Shown one piece after another: positions 27,130 to 36,461 of a stretch of 64,000 nucleotides of DNA. The translations under genes and the position numbers were made by a program. Under the pieces are notes generated by a model, which did no database searches, had not been told where the DNA came from, and saw only the letters and a program-made list of their open reading frames with translations. This DNA comes from AP-15 sp963772295. GTDB taxonomy: Bacteria; Pseudomonadota; Alphaproteobacteria; ATCC43930; CGMCC-115725. The stretch's first letter is position 1. Every line of letters begins with the position of its first letter. The stretch is from contig CAVYWO010000010.1 in NCBI GenBank assembly GCA_963772295.1, positions 124,001 through 188,000 on the forward strand. Reading direction: 5' to 3'.

Positions 27130-29528
27130 CTGATCTTTACCCATATGTGTGCATCGGACAGTCGGTTTACGGCAGATTTGGTATGGGCTCGGCGAGGTCG
27201 GTTGGCGCCGGGCTAAGGGGGCAGTGGGTAGGCGATAGCGTAGCTGCGGAAGGCGGCGGTGATGTCGTCCAGGCGCTGCAGGCCGCGCCAGAGGGTTTGG
27301 GGACCGGGTTGGCCGTCGGATTTGCGGGCGAGGAAACCGCCGAGTTGGGCGATCAAGAGGATCATCTGGCAGAGCGAAGGCGGTTGCGCCGGCGGCGGCT
27401 TGCGGGTGTGGAAGACGACCAAGGCCTTCCACTGCTCGGGCTCGAAGGCGACGGTACAGGGCAGTTCGGGGGTGGCCCGCCCGAGCCAGGTGAGATAGTG
27501 GATGCGCCAGGCGACGACCATGTCGATGGCGAGGCAGGTTTCCAGACGGTCGGCGGTTTCGAGCTGGCGATCTTCAATGCGGCATCCGCTCTTGAGGATG
27601 CGGTGGAAGACCTCGATCCCCCAGCGCCGGGTATACCACTGCATGCGCTGGAGAGCGTCGTCCAGCGAGGCGACCGGCACGGTGGTCAGCAGCATCCAGT
27701 CGAGCGGCTTGATGTCGGGTGGCGGGTTTTCTTCGCGGCTGCGCACGACCCATAGCCGCAGCGCCGGGAGCTTTGCCTCGTGTCGCGGCGGCGACAGGGT
27801 GACCTCGGCGAAGCGCACGCTCATCAGGGCGGTACGGGCCGGCTGGCGGCCGCGGAGGGGCACCTCGAGTGCGATCTGCCCGGCCGCCGGCAGGCTTTCC
27901 ATAAAAGGCCACAAGCGGCGCACCTGCTCGTCGCCCGGGTCAGGCTGGAGAGCACGGTCTTCGGTGGCCCTGACCAACAAGTCGAGGTGGGCGCTGTCGG
28001 CTTCCTGCAGGAACTCGAAGACATCGCACTCGCGATCGGCGACGGTGACGATGCGCGTGTTCGGGCATCGATCGGCGGCGGCCCGGATCTCCGTCAGCGG
28101 GCGGATCCATTTGTAGCTCTCCTTCGCCGCGATCGGCCTGGTGTGGCGCTGATGTTTCTTGCCGAAAGTATTGGCATCGCGCGCCCAGCACTGGACATCG
28201 AGCAGGCCGAGGGGCAGGCCATCGGGACGCAAGGCCAGGGTATTGTGCAGGATCAACCCTTGGGCGCCGTCGCGCCGGCTGCCGATCGGGCCGAGGCCTT
28301 GGGTCTGCGGGTGCTTGGTGTAGTTGAGGCTGGAGCTGTCCTGCACCGCCAGCACGATGACCTCCTGTCGCATGCGCGCGACGGTGGCCTGATGGTGCGG
28401 TTCGAGTACAGCGTCCATCGTGACCCGCTGGTGATCAAAGAACCGGTAGGCGGCCTTGGTTCGGGCCAGCGAACCGCAGGCTTGCGCGATATTGGCCATG
28501 GGCCGGGCAAAGAACGCCCCGGCCAGATCCAGCAGTCGCCGCTGCAGCCGGCGATCGCCGAGCTTGGCACCGCCGAATTCCTGCCGCACCCAGTTGGGCT
28601 CGGGCGCCGGCCGCGCCCCGCACAGGCGCTTGAGGGTCGGCCGGGACAACGGATAGAGAAACACCCGCTTCGCCGGCAAGTGCGCCGTGCCGGTCCGATC
28701 CTGGCGCCCCCGACCGGCGGTCATGCCGACTTCGATCCAGTTGGCGGCACGATAGGCGGTGCCCGGGCGAGCGGCCTCGACATAGCTTTCCATCAGCCAC
28801 GGCCGGACCGCAAAGGCTTGCTGCCAATCGCCGACAATCCGCCGCGTTAGCTGCCCCAAAACATGCGAAGCGAGATGTGCGACCCGGACCGTCGGCAGGA
28901 TCAGAAAGCGGCTGTTGCACACAACTCCCGTCAGGTTGGCGCCACGCTTGGCGTCGTCCCAGCCCAGCCACTCATCGCGCCCCCGCAGCCGCCACGCGGC
29001 GGCACTGACCGCCAGCCCGCCGAGCACACCATGCCGCGCGCCGCAAATCAGATAGCGAATTCTGCTCACCACACAACGACGCGCGACCGCAGGGATGGTG
29101 CGCCGCCATCATCGCATCCCAGGTCCGGCTCTCCGGCGTCCCGCCGCTGACCCGCTGCAGCGTGACCGCCCCCAGATCGGCCAAGCGACCGCTCACTTGC
29201 GGGGCCGGGCAAACCTCGGCCGGACGCCGCTCCGGCGGCCGCCGACGGGCCGCCGGAAGCACGATCGCACCGCGCCGCTCAAGCCCAATCAGATGCTTGC
29301 GGCAGGCCATCTCCTGCGCGCGACCACGGCGATCCTTCCAGCCCAGCCGTTCGCATACCTCCTTGGCCAGCCGATCGCGCGACAAGCCCGCATCCGCGCC
29401 GACGCGCGCGCGGATCCATGACAGATGCTCTGCCGCCTCCAGCTGCTGTTTCGGGCTAAGGGGCCCCATGCCCCCTTGCTCGCCCATTCCGTTTTCTGTG
29501 TCCAGAGGCACTTATGGGCAAAGATCAG
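27130..29528 (-). mobile_element. IS4-type transposon carrying a DruA-transposase fusion (2.4 kb)
   Basis: Left end CTGATCTTTACCCATATGTG, right end the complement of CTGATCTTTGCCCATAAGTG, flanked by a perfect 9-base duplication CGCGTAAGC (27121-27129 and 29529-29537). Nine bases is the normal target duplication for Tn5/IS50-like members of IS4. The single gene inside fills nearly the whole element. Confidence 0.88.
27213..29511 (-). pseudogene. DruA (DUF4338) domain fused to Tn5/IS4-type transposase, one frameshift
   Basis: About 765 residues once one extra A near 29060 is removed. The N-terminal DUF4338 part has RLAKEVCERLGWKDRRGRAQ, CRKHLIGLERRGAIVLP, MMAAHHPCGRASLCG, then VVCNSRFLILPTVRVAHLAS and GTAYRAANWIEVGMTAGRGR. 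The transposase part has the Tn5-like DNA-binding EFGGAKLGDRRLQRRLLDLA, KAAYRFFDHQRVTMDAVL, a first catalytic Asp in VLAVQDSSSLNYTKH, VTVADRECDVFEFL, and the YREK signature YTRRWGIEVFHRILK. Start GTG 29511, or ATG 29487/29469. DruA is otherwise known from Druantia anti-phage systems; here it appears to be part of a transposase, probably DNA-binding (inference). Confidence 0.82.
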
Positions 29529-29789
29529 CGCGTAAGCGGGGGCGTAAAAGCGCGGCCCGAGCGCAGCGAGGAAGACGCCCAAAAATTGAAGCGAAGAATG
29601 AGATCAAAATTCAGGCTGAACGTGCCGAGCGCTGCGATCGGTATCGACATGGCTCGGCGCTACTCGCCGGCATCGCCGGAGAGAAACATGACGGGGGCGA
29701 TGATCGAAGGAAACGAGCTCGGCGGCGTACAGGAAAGTACTTTGGATAATCCGGGCGCTGTATGGGCCAAGACAGGCGAATTTGCCGCC

Positions 29790-30100
29790 CGCATCATTGT
29801 GCGCTTGCTGATGAAGCGTCACGCTTCACTGGTGGCGCGCGAGGAAGACGTGAGTTTTGCGACGGTGTGGCGTCTCGCCGAACGGGAATGCATCGATCTG
29901 GCGGCGGGGCGCTGCGAGGGGCTATTGGCGGCTCTCGGATGAACGGAGGGCCGCCGTCGTCGAGGTGCGGCGGCTGAACCCGAAGGCGACGCGGCAACAG
30001 ATCGCGGAAGCCAGCGGCGTCAGCCGGGCGACCGTGAGCCGGATCGAGCGCGGCGAACGCCACTCGAGAAAGTCTGCCGCGAGGAGCTGGCGAAGGGACA
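29790..30100 (+). pseudogene. helix-turn-helix regulator remnant, frameshifted
   Basis: First frame: ARIIVRLLMKRHASLVARE, DVSFATVWRLAERECIDLAA, GRCEGLLAALG then stop. One base out: ERRAAVVEVRRLNPKATRQQ, IAEASGVSRATVSRIERGER. Two HTH-like units in tandem are visible, but no start or full domain could be fixed. The plus-strand frame before 29790 shows nothing recognisable. Confidence 0.4.
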
Positions 30101-30351
30101 AGCCGGGGATCGGTGAAAGGGCGCCGCCCGCATCTGGAGGAATTCTTGCACCGAATGGACGCACCACACCTTCAATCCCTGCTGGGGCTGTACGAAGGTG
30201 TCCACAGCATCCCAGCACAGTTGCGCTGAGGCCTGGTCGAAGCGAGATGATCGCTCGGTATTGAAGGGCGAGCCGGCGATGTAGAGGACCCGCCAAGGCT
30301 TGACGTGCGCGGTTAAACCGTCTTGGTCCTGCAGACGGCTCCCTGGGTGCG

Positions 30352-30741
30352 CTACCTGTGGCCGCCACCGCCCCCGCGGAAACCTCCGCCAAAGCCGGCG
30401 TGACCAAAACCGCCAAAGCCGGGGTGCATAAAGCCGGCGTGAGCAAAACCGAAACGGCCAAAGCCAGGGTGAACAAAGCCAAAGCGGTTGAAACCTGGGC
30501 CGAAAAAGCCTGTTCGAAATCCGCAGTTGAAACAGCCGGCAAATCCGACTCCGAACGGCGGTCCCCACCCCCACGGCGCGCCCCAGCCCCAGGGATAGCT
30601 AGCCCAGTACCAGGGAGGAGGAGCCGGCACCTGCGCTTGGACAGAAAGGGGCGTTACTCCGACGAGCATGGCTGCGGTGATCAGTGCCGCTGCGCTTCTG
30701 ATCAGCAGATTCGACCAGGTGTTTGCACTTGCCGACACCAC
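30352..30741 (-). CDS. secreted Gly/Phe-rich protein
   Basis: About 129 residues from GTG 30741, which follows GGAGAGGGGGG. Signal peptide LIRSAAALITAAMLVGVTPL, cut near VQAQ. The mature part begins with Pro/Trp-rich WYWASYPWGWGAPWGWG and ends in short Gly-Phe-His repeats (HPGFGRFGFAHAGFMHPGFG). Low-complexity composition gives no function; similar small secreted proteins are common in alphaproteobacteria. A longer ATG start at 30804 is less likely because the signal peptide would be internal. Confidence 0.6.
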   Translation of the reverse strand: MVSASANTWSNLLIRSAAALITAAMLVGVTPLSVQAQVPAPPPWYWASYPWGWGAPWGWGPPFGVGFAGCFNCGFRTGFFGPGFNRFGFVHPGFGRFGFAHAGFMHPGFGGFGHAGFGGGFRGGGGGHR

Positions 30742-31027
30742 GCCCCCCCTCTCCGTCAAGCGGAAATGGCCGAAACACTCGCACGGCAAAAAAGCATGCG
30801 CCATGCATCATTAAGGACTCTGGTGACGGACGATTATTCCGTGGCTTTTCGAATTTGACAAAGTCGGGTCTCGCGATCCCCCGGCGGGTTCGGCATCCTC
30901 AACTGGCAGGCGCCGCTGCCAGACACGGCCGCTGAGCGGGCGATCCGCGAGGAATAGGCAATGACGACGCCAAGAAGCGCGCCGAAGGGCTTGGGGCGGC
31001 GCTGGCGCAGATCAATGTCGCCAAGAG
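30742..31027. other. no gene recognised
   Basis: Upstream region of the Gly/Phe-rich gene plus leftover sequence. A plus-strand piece at 30960-31030 (KKRAEGLGAALAQINVAKSY) looks protein-like, but has no start and no recognisable family. Confidence 0.3.
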
Positions 31028-31888
31028 CTACGATGTTCGCGCGGCACCCGCACGTTGTCGGCATCTTGCGCCGAGCTCGATGCGGCCGATCGGCGCAAGA
31101 TCGTCGCCGTGCAGAGCCCACACCGAGCCGTCGCCGCCGTTCGCGACATAGACATTATCGGCAAAGGGGACATAGGCGACGCCCTGCGGCTCGCTCACCC
31201 CGACGATTGTGCGCAGCACCTTGCTCGCCGCCAGGTCGACCACGCCCAGGCTATCGTTGCCCAGCTCGGCCACGACCAGCCTCTGCCGCTTCAGGTGCCC
31301 TCGGCGTCGGATGCGCAGCACAGCCGCGTGCTTGTCGAGTACGGCAAAGGGGCGATTGCGCTCATCGATCCGGCAAGCCGGACCAAGGTCACTGAGATCC
31401 GTCTCAAGGGCCACCCCGAGAGCTTCCAGATCGACGAGACCGGGAGGCGGGTTTTCGTCAATGTGCCGGACGCCGGCGAAATCGAGGTTATCGGCCTCGC
31501 CGCCGAGGGAACCCGATTCTTGCCGACCGAAGGTCTGCGATGACGATCGACCGTGACGCGCGTCGGGTCCTCGTCGTCTTTCGCAGCCCGCCGACGCTGA
31601 TGACGCTTTCCATTCGGGATGGACGGGTCGCAGCCAGAATTGACACCTGAAGCGACGCCGACGAGGTGTTTGTCGACGGTAAGCCGCGGCGTCTATGTGA
31701 GCCGCGGGGAAGGCGTCGTCGATGTGCTCGAGCAGCGCGCCACCTGTTACGGGCGGGTCGCGCGTGTGCCGACGGTTTGGGGAGCGCGCATCTCGCTGTT
31801 CGTTCCCGAGCTCGACCGGCTCTATGTCGCGGTGCGGGCGCGTTCGCTCGAACCGGCCGCGATTTGGGTGTTCCGGCCGGCTCCATGA
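31028..31888 (+). pseudogene. YVTN/YncE-like beta-propeller protein, scrambled by an internal inversion
   Basis: The C-terminal two thirds lie on the plus strand: GAIALIDPASRTKVTEIRLK, GHPESFQIDETGRRVFVNVP, RRVLVVFRSPP, and GARISLFVPELDRLYVAVRA ending FRPAP. The N-terminal blades lie on the minus strand at about 31070-31290: LVVAELGNDSLGVVDLAASK, VLRTIVGVSEPQGVAYVPF and GDGSVWALHGDDLAPIGRIE, followed one base out of frame by DADNVRV. The two parts are consecutive blades in intact relatives, so about 250 bases have been inverted. Further frameshifts occur near 31540 and 31650. Intact proteins of this kind are periplasmic propellers. Confidence 0.7.
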
Positions 31889-32166
31889 AGGCGATAAGCG
31901 GCGTAGCGGCGCTGACGCCGGCTACCGTTCTTGCCTGCTGGTGCGGTACAGGGAGGCGCATAGGATGCCGGCGACCTATTTCGGCGGTCAATTACACGAA
32001 GCGCCGGTTAGAATTGAAAGGAGGCGGCGAGGATCGGGCCCTTCATATGGACATTGAACCCGAGGCCGCCGCCGGCCGCTGTGTAGTCGAAGTTGAGGCT
32101 GCGATAGCCGATGCGCAGCGTGGCCCAAGATTTTAGCTGGTAGTCGATCGTGCCGATCACCTGCTA

Positions 32167-33371
32167 GTGTACTGCTGCCGAAATAACTAGACATTTGGCT
32201 CGCCTTGTGGCCTACTCAGCGGTGAGCAGGAATCGGGTAGCCACTCTGGAGCTGAGAGCCGAACAGCAGGAACTGCTGCAAGGATGGGTTCGGGCGCATG
32301 GCACGCCGCAGCAGGTGGTGAAGCGCTGCCGGATTGTTTTGCTGGCGCATGAGGGATCCGCCGACGTGGCAATTGCGCAGGAGCTTGGATTGAATCGGCA
32401 CACCTGTCGGCTGTGGCGGGAGCGCTTCGTCGCCGCGGGGGCGCAGAGCTTGTGGGCGGTGGCCGAAGGACGCGGACGCAAACCCCAGCCGGGCCTGGCC
32501 GAACGCATTGTGAAGGCCACGCTGAGCAGCAAACCGCCTGGGCAGACGCACTGGAGCACTCGGGCGATGGCCAGGGCCCAAGGCGTGGACGCGAGCACGG
32601 TGTGCCGCATCTGGCAGGAGCACGGCTTGCAGCCGCACCGGCAGGAGACGTTCAAACTCTCGCGCGACCCGCAATTCGTGCCGAAGCTGCTGGATGTGGT
32701 GGGCGTGTACTTGCATCCGCCGCAGAACGCGGTGGTGCTGTGCGTGGATGAAAAAAGTCAGATCCAGGCCTTGGATCGCACGCAGCCTGGGCTGCCGATG
32801 AAGCGGGGACGTTGCGGCACCTGGACGCACGACTATGTGCGCCATGGCACCACGACACTTTTTGCCGCGCTGAACGTGGCGGCCGGAACGGTCAGCGGGC
32901 GGTGTTTTCCGCGCCATCGGCATCAGGAGTTCTTGCGCTTTCTGCGCCAGATCGATGCCGAGTACGCGCCGGAGTTGGATTTGCATCTGGTGTTGGACAA
33001 CTACGGCACACACAAAACCGCACAGGTCCAACGCTGGTTGAAGCGCCATCCGCGCTTCACGGTACACTTCATTCCGACCAGCTCCAGCTGGCTGAATTTG
33101 GTGGAACGCTGGTTCGGCGATCTGACCGGCAAAGCCGTGCGCCGTGGCAGCTTTGCCAGTGTCCCGGACTTGGTGGCCGCGATCGAGGACTTCATTGCGG
33201 CTTGGAATCGCGATCCCAAGCCCTTTATCTGGCGGGCGCAAGCCGAAGATATCCTCGCCAAGATCGAGCGCTGTCGGCGGCGGCTGGAAGAGATTCAGCC
33301 CGGCTGCACCGTGCGTCGTACGCGAAAGAAGGCAGCGTGACATGTGTATAGTTATTTGCGCATCATAACAC
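32167..33371 (+). mobile_element. IS630-family insertion sequence (1.2 kb)
   Basis: Imperfect inverted ends (left GTGTACTGCTGCCGAAATAA, right the complement of GTGTTATGATGCGCAAATAA) flanked by TA (32165-32166 and 33372-33373), the usual IS630 target. It carries one transposase gene and interrupts an outer-membrane protein gene. Confidence 0.85.
32195..33340 (+). CDS. IS630-family transposase
   Basis: 381 residues, apparently intact. N-terminal HTH region (RAEQQELLQGWVRAHGTPQQ, IAQELGLNRHTCRLWRERFV) and a winged HTH (ARAQGVDASTVCRIWQEHGL). The DDE domain has VLCVDEKSQIQALDRTQPGL (first Asp), HLVLDNYGTHKTAQVQRWL (second Asp) and FIPTSSSWLNLVERWFGDLT (Glu), all standard for IS630/Tc1-mariner. 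First codon TTG 32195 or GTG 32207. No frameshift, so it could still be active. Confidence 0.92.
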   Translation: MARLVAYSAVSRNRVATLELRAEQQELLQGWVRAHGTPQQVVKRCRIVLLAHEGSADVAIAQELGLNRHTCRLWRERFVAAGAQSLWAVAEGRGRKPQPGLAERIVKATLSSKPPGQTHWSTRAMARAQGVDASTVCRIWQEHGLQPHRQETFKLSRDPQFVPKLLDVVGVYLHPPQNAVVLCVDEKSQIQALDRTQPGLPMKRGRCGTWTHDYVRHGTTTLFAALNVAAGTVSGRCFPRHRHQEFLRFLRQIDAEYAPELDLHLVLDNYGTHKTAQVQRWLKRHPRFTVHFIPTSSSWLNLVERWFGDLTGKAVRRGSFASVPDLVAAIEDFIAAWNRDPKPFIWRAQAEDILAKIERCRRRLEEIQPGCTVRRTRKKAA

Positions 33372-34284
33372 TAGTCGATATGCGCACCAACGCCGAAGCC
33401 GCCGAGATCGCCATAGGTGGTGAACCCGAAGCCGTTGCCGAAATCGCGGTGATAGCGGGCGGCGATCAGCGGGTCGGCCCAGGTGGCGGTCGGCGAGACA
33501 TCCACTGTCCGCACGATCCGCCCGTTCAACGTCAAGTCGGAGTAGAAGTCCCAGGCGCGAAAGCCGAGGCCGGCATCCAGCGACTGAACCGGCTCTTCGA
33601 GCGCGTGGTACAGCAGCAGCGCGGTGCCGGTGTTGACGTTCAGGGCGGCACTGCCGCCCTGAAAAAAGATATTGTGCGTGGTGATGCTGGTGTCGACCGG
33701 GACATGCAGCACGTCGCCCGACAGGCTGAACGGGCCGTTGCGCAACTCCAACGCTCCCATGAAGGGTATGCCATTGACGTCGCCCAAGAGCTGGAAGGCG
33801 CCGACGCTGGTATCGACCAGCGGCGCGCGCCGTAATGGCGTATCGATCGCGGCGTTGATGCCCGAGAGCCAGAGATAGGGCGTCACCGTCGCCTGCAGGC
33901 CTGACGCAAGCGCGCTCGGAGGCGGCGGCCCGCCTGGCAGTAGCGGCGGAGGTCCGGCCGGCGGCGGCGGTTGCTGCGCGTCGGCCGATCGGGACGCGGT
34001 GCCAATCAAGGGGAGTGACAGGGCAAGACCTGTCAACACTGTGACGATCGCGTGCCGGTTGGGTCGCATCAAACGTCCTCGAACGCCACCTGCACCCCCG
34101 GCGAGCGCATTTCGGCATCGCGTCGGCATGAACATACAATTCCCCAGGGCTCTATCGCTATTCGAAGGCGGGATGCACCGCATCGTCCGCTTCGATCGCG
34201 GCAACGATCGCCGCGAGTTCGTTTAGGGCCGCATGGCAACCGCTGGAAGATGTTTTTCTGTTCTGCTACAACGTGTGCGTCATT

Positions 34285-34425
34285 GGGGAGTAGCCGCCCG
34301 CGCGTGACGCGGGGCTTGCGTCAACACACTTGGCTCCGGCCATGGCGCAGGCGACCGATGGGCTTGGCGAGACCTTTGGCACCGGTTCCCTGCACCCGGG
34401 TTGGGCAGCGGGAGCCGTGCCAAAG
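34285..34425 (+). promoter_or_regulatory. yybP-ykoY manganese riboswitch
   Basis: GGGGAGTAGCC at 34285, then a GC-rich stem, GTCAACACACTTGGCTCCGG, and GGCTTGGCGAGACC (34361-34374) match the conserved order of the yybP-ykoY motif (GGGGAGUAG ... UCAACA ... GGCGAGACC). It is followed by a strong hairpin, CTTTGGCAC (34374) pairing with GTGCCAAAG (34417), which may be the expression platform. It lies just upstream of a GDT1/TMEM165-type transporter, a common target of this riboswitch. Mn2+ would be expected to switch the transporter on. Confidence 0.85.
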
Positions 34426-34457
34426 TTCACCTCCTGCCCGACCCGACGGCATCTTTC

Positions 34458-35024
34458 GTGGAAGCGTTCCTGGTCTCGGCTCTTGTCGTAGGTCTCGCCG
34501 AAATCGGCGACAAGACACAAATCCTCTCCCTGATGCTCGCCGCCCGCTTTCAGCGGCCGGTGCCGATCCTCTTCGGCATTTTGTTGGCCACCCTCGCCAA
34601 TCACGCGGCGGCCGGCCTCGCCGGGACGCTTTTCGGTAGCTGGCTCGCTGGCCCGTGGTTGCGCTGGATCCTCGGGCTGTCGTTCCTGAGCGTCGCGGTG
34701 TGGGCGCTGTTCCCCGACAAGTACGAGGGCGGCGACAAAATGGTCAGCGGAGCAGGAGCATTCACCACGACCCTGGTTGCGTTCTTTTGCGCCGAGATCG
34801 GCGACAAGACGCAGATCGCGACCGTGGGCCTCGCCGCGCGGTTCGAGGCTTTTTATTTCGTCGTCATGGGCACGACGCTCGGCATGATGCTGGCCAACAT
34901 CCCGGCGGTTGTCATTGGCGACAAACTCGCGGGCAGGCTGCCGGTAAAAGCTATCCAACTCACCACCGCCATTGTTTTCGAGGCGCTCGGAATTATGACC
35001 TTGAGCGGGGTCCGGCTGCGATGA
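34458..35024 (+). CDS. TMEM165/GDT1 (UPF0016) family manganese exporter
   Basis: 188 residues from GTG 34458 (reads EAFLVSALVVGLAEIGDKTQ), the start position usual for this family. Two copies of the E-x-G-D-[KR]-[TS] motif (EIGDKTQILSLMLAARF and EIGDKTQIATVGLAARF) in two homologous three-helix halves define UPF0016. Relatives move Mn2+ or Ca2+ out of the cytoplasm against H+. The upstream manganese riboswitch strongly supports manganese export here. No good Shine-Dalgarno is visible before GTG. Confidence 0.88.
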   Translation: MEAFLVSALVVGLAEIGDKTQILSLMLAARFQRPVPILFGILLATLANHAAAGLAGTLFGSWLAGPWLRWILGLSFLSVAVWALFPDKYEGGDKMVSGAGAFTTTLVAFFCAEIGDKTQIATVGLAARFEAFYFVVMGTTLGMMLANIPAVVIGDKLAGRLPVKAIQLTTAIVFEALGIMTLSGVRLR

Positions 35025-35345
35025 TCGCTTGTTTCTCGGCACCAATGACGCACCTCGACCATCGCTCCAGAGCGCAACATCTTGCGGGGTAATCGAAGCG
35101 GCGCGGGCCTCCGCCAACGGGCAATGATAAGTTCACAGCGGCCCTTCAGTCACTCGCTGTTCGCCTTTCGGCTCTATCTTGGCCTTTCACGTTTCGGTGA
35201 GGAGGGCTGTGGCGATCCTTTTCGTGGAATAACTCCGCTGCCGACGAGTCGTAACGATTGAGCGGTTGGGATCGCGCGCCGTCGAGCCCCGTCTCGCGCG
35301 GGCGACGGTCCCGGGAACCGGGCGAATTTACGGGAGGAGAGCCTG
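35025..35345. other. intergenic, nothing recognised
   Basis: Contains the presumed promoter of the secreted propeller gene and its ribosome-binding site (GGGAGGAGAG at 35331-35340). No open frame with family features. Confidence 0.4.
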
Positions 35346-36461
35346 ATGGAAAATTGGTGCGGGAGATCAGGGGTCACCGTGCTCGCGATCTCGGTTGCCG
35401 CAGCGACTGCCACCTTGATCGCCGTCACCGCCGCAGCGGGCGACGCGCCGCAACCGTTTCTGCCGGACATCATCATATCTTCCACGGTGCCACCGAAAGG
35501 CGACCTCAATCCTTACGGCGTGGCAATCGTGCCCGCGGGCTTCCCGTCCGGCGGAAAGATCGTGCCCGGCGATGTCCTGGTCTCGAACTTCAACAATAAA
35601 ACCAATGCCCAGGGCACCGGCACGACGATCATCAAGCTGACGCCGAACAGGCTGGTGGCGCCTCCGGGGAAAGCGACCACGTTCTTCCGGGGGTCCGGTC
35701 TCGGGCTCACCACTGCTTTGGGCATCCTCCGGCGTGGGTTCGTGCTAGTCGGTAACGTCCCGACCTCGGGCGGCGTGATCCAGAAGCCGGGCTCCTTGCT
35801 CTTTCTCGATCGCAACGGCAGGGAAGTCGCTCCCTCTCCCTACACCAAGCGACTCAACGGTCCATGGGACCTGACAATTCATGACTTGTTCGACCACGCC
35901 CTGGTGTTCGTGTCGAATGTCAACACCGGCACCGTAACGCGCTTGAACCTGGCGATTTCGCCGACCGCGGTCACCGTGCTGAGCGCGACCGTGATCGCCT
36001 CGGGCTACACGGTCATGCCCAATCCTGCAGCGCTGATCCTCGGCCCGACCGGGGTCGCGTACGACGTCGGGACCGATGTCCTCTATGTCGCGTCGACGGC
36101 TGACAACATGATATTCGCGGTCTCTCATGCCGGATCGCGGACAGGTTCGTCGGGTACCGGCAAGGTGGTCTTCCGCGACGAGCATTTGCGCGGGCCGCTG
36201 GCGCTGGTACTCGCGCCCAACGGGGACTTGCTCACGGCGAATGGCGATGCGGTCAATGCGGATCCGGCGCAACCCAGCGAAATCGTCGAATTCACCAAAC
36301 AGGGCAAGTTTGTTACCCAGTTCAACGTCGATGCGGGGCAGGGCGGCGCGTTCGGCATCGGTGTGGCGGAGGTCAGCCCCGACATCGTCCGGTTCGTGGT
36401 CATCGACGACAACGCGAACGACATGACGGTGCTGGACCGCCCGGTACAGCCAGGCGACTGA
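35346..36461 (+). CDS. secreted NHL/SMP-30-like beta-propeller protein
   Basis: 371 residues, ATG 35346 after GGGAGGAGAG. N-terminal signal peptide (VTVLAISVAAATATLIAVTA, cut near AAG). Repeats typical of six-bladed propellers: NPYGVAIVPAGFPSGGKIVP, PGDVLVSNFNN, GPWDLTIHDLFDHALVFVSN, GPTGVAYDVGTDVLYVASTA, GPLALVLAPNGDLLTANGDA. No catalytic residues assigned. Exported, likely periplasmic or extracellular. The HiPIP and cytochrome-porin genes follow on the same strand after a 443-base gap, so a common operon is not shown. Confidence 0.75.
   Translation: MENWCGRSGVTVLAISVAAATATLIAVTAAAGDAPQPFLPDIIISSTVPPKGDLNPYGVAIVPAGFPSGGKIVPGDVLVSNFNNKTNAQGTGTTIIKLTPNRLVAPPGKATTFFRGSGLGLTTALGILRRGFVLVGNVPTSGGVIQKPGSLLFLDRNGREVAPSPYTKRLNGPWDLTIHDLFDHALVFVSNVNTGTVTRLNLAISPTAVTVLSATVIASGYTVMPNPAALILGPTGVAYDVGTDVLYVASTADNMIFAVSHAGSRTGSSGTGKVVFRDEHLRGPLALVLAPNGDLLTANGDAVNADPAQPSEIVEFTKQGKFVTQFNVDAGQGGAFGIGVAEVSPDIVRFVVIDDNANDMTVLDRPVQPGD

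Larger units (their letters stand above)
32006..34069 (-). pseudogene. outer-membrane beta-barrel protein gene split by an IS630 insertion
   Basis: The N-terminal part is 33374-34069: signal peptide MRPNRHAIVTVLTGLALSLP cut near ADAQ, a Pro-rich linker, then barrel strands (ATVTPYLWLSGINAAI, GLGFRAWDFYSDLTLNGRI, GFGFTTYGDLGGFGVGAHID). The C-terminal part is 32006-32163: VIGTIDYQLKSWATLRIGYR, SLNFDYTAAGGGLGF, MKGPILAASFQF with the C-terminal Phe typical of barrels. The IS630 element (32167-33371) lies exactly between, with TA duplicated. The protein was about 285 residues. Function unknown; Omp25/OmpW-like fold (inference). Confidence 0.85.

Noticed and set aside
27213..29511. Druantia anti-phage defence locus
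   Set aside because: Only a DruA-like domain is present, fused to a transposase and enclosed by transposon ends; no druB-E or helicase partner is nearby.
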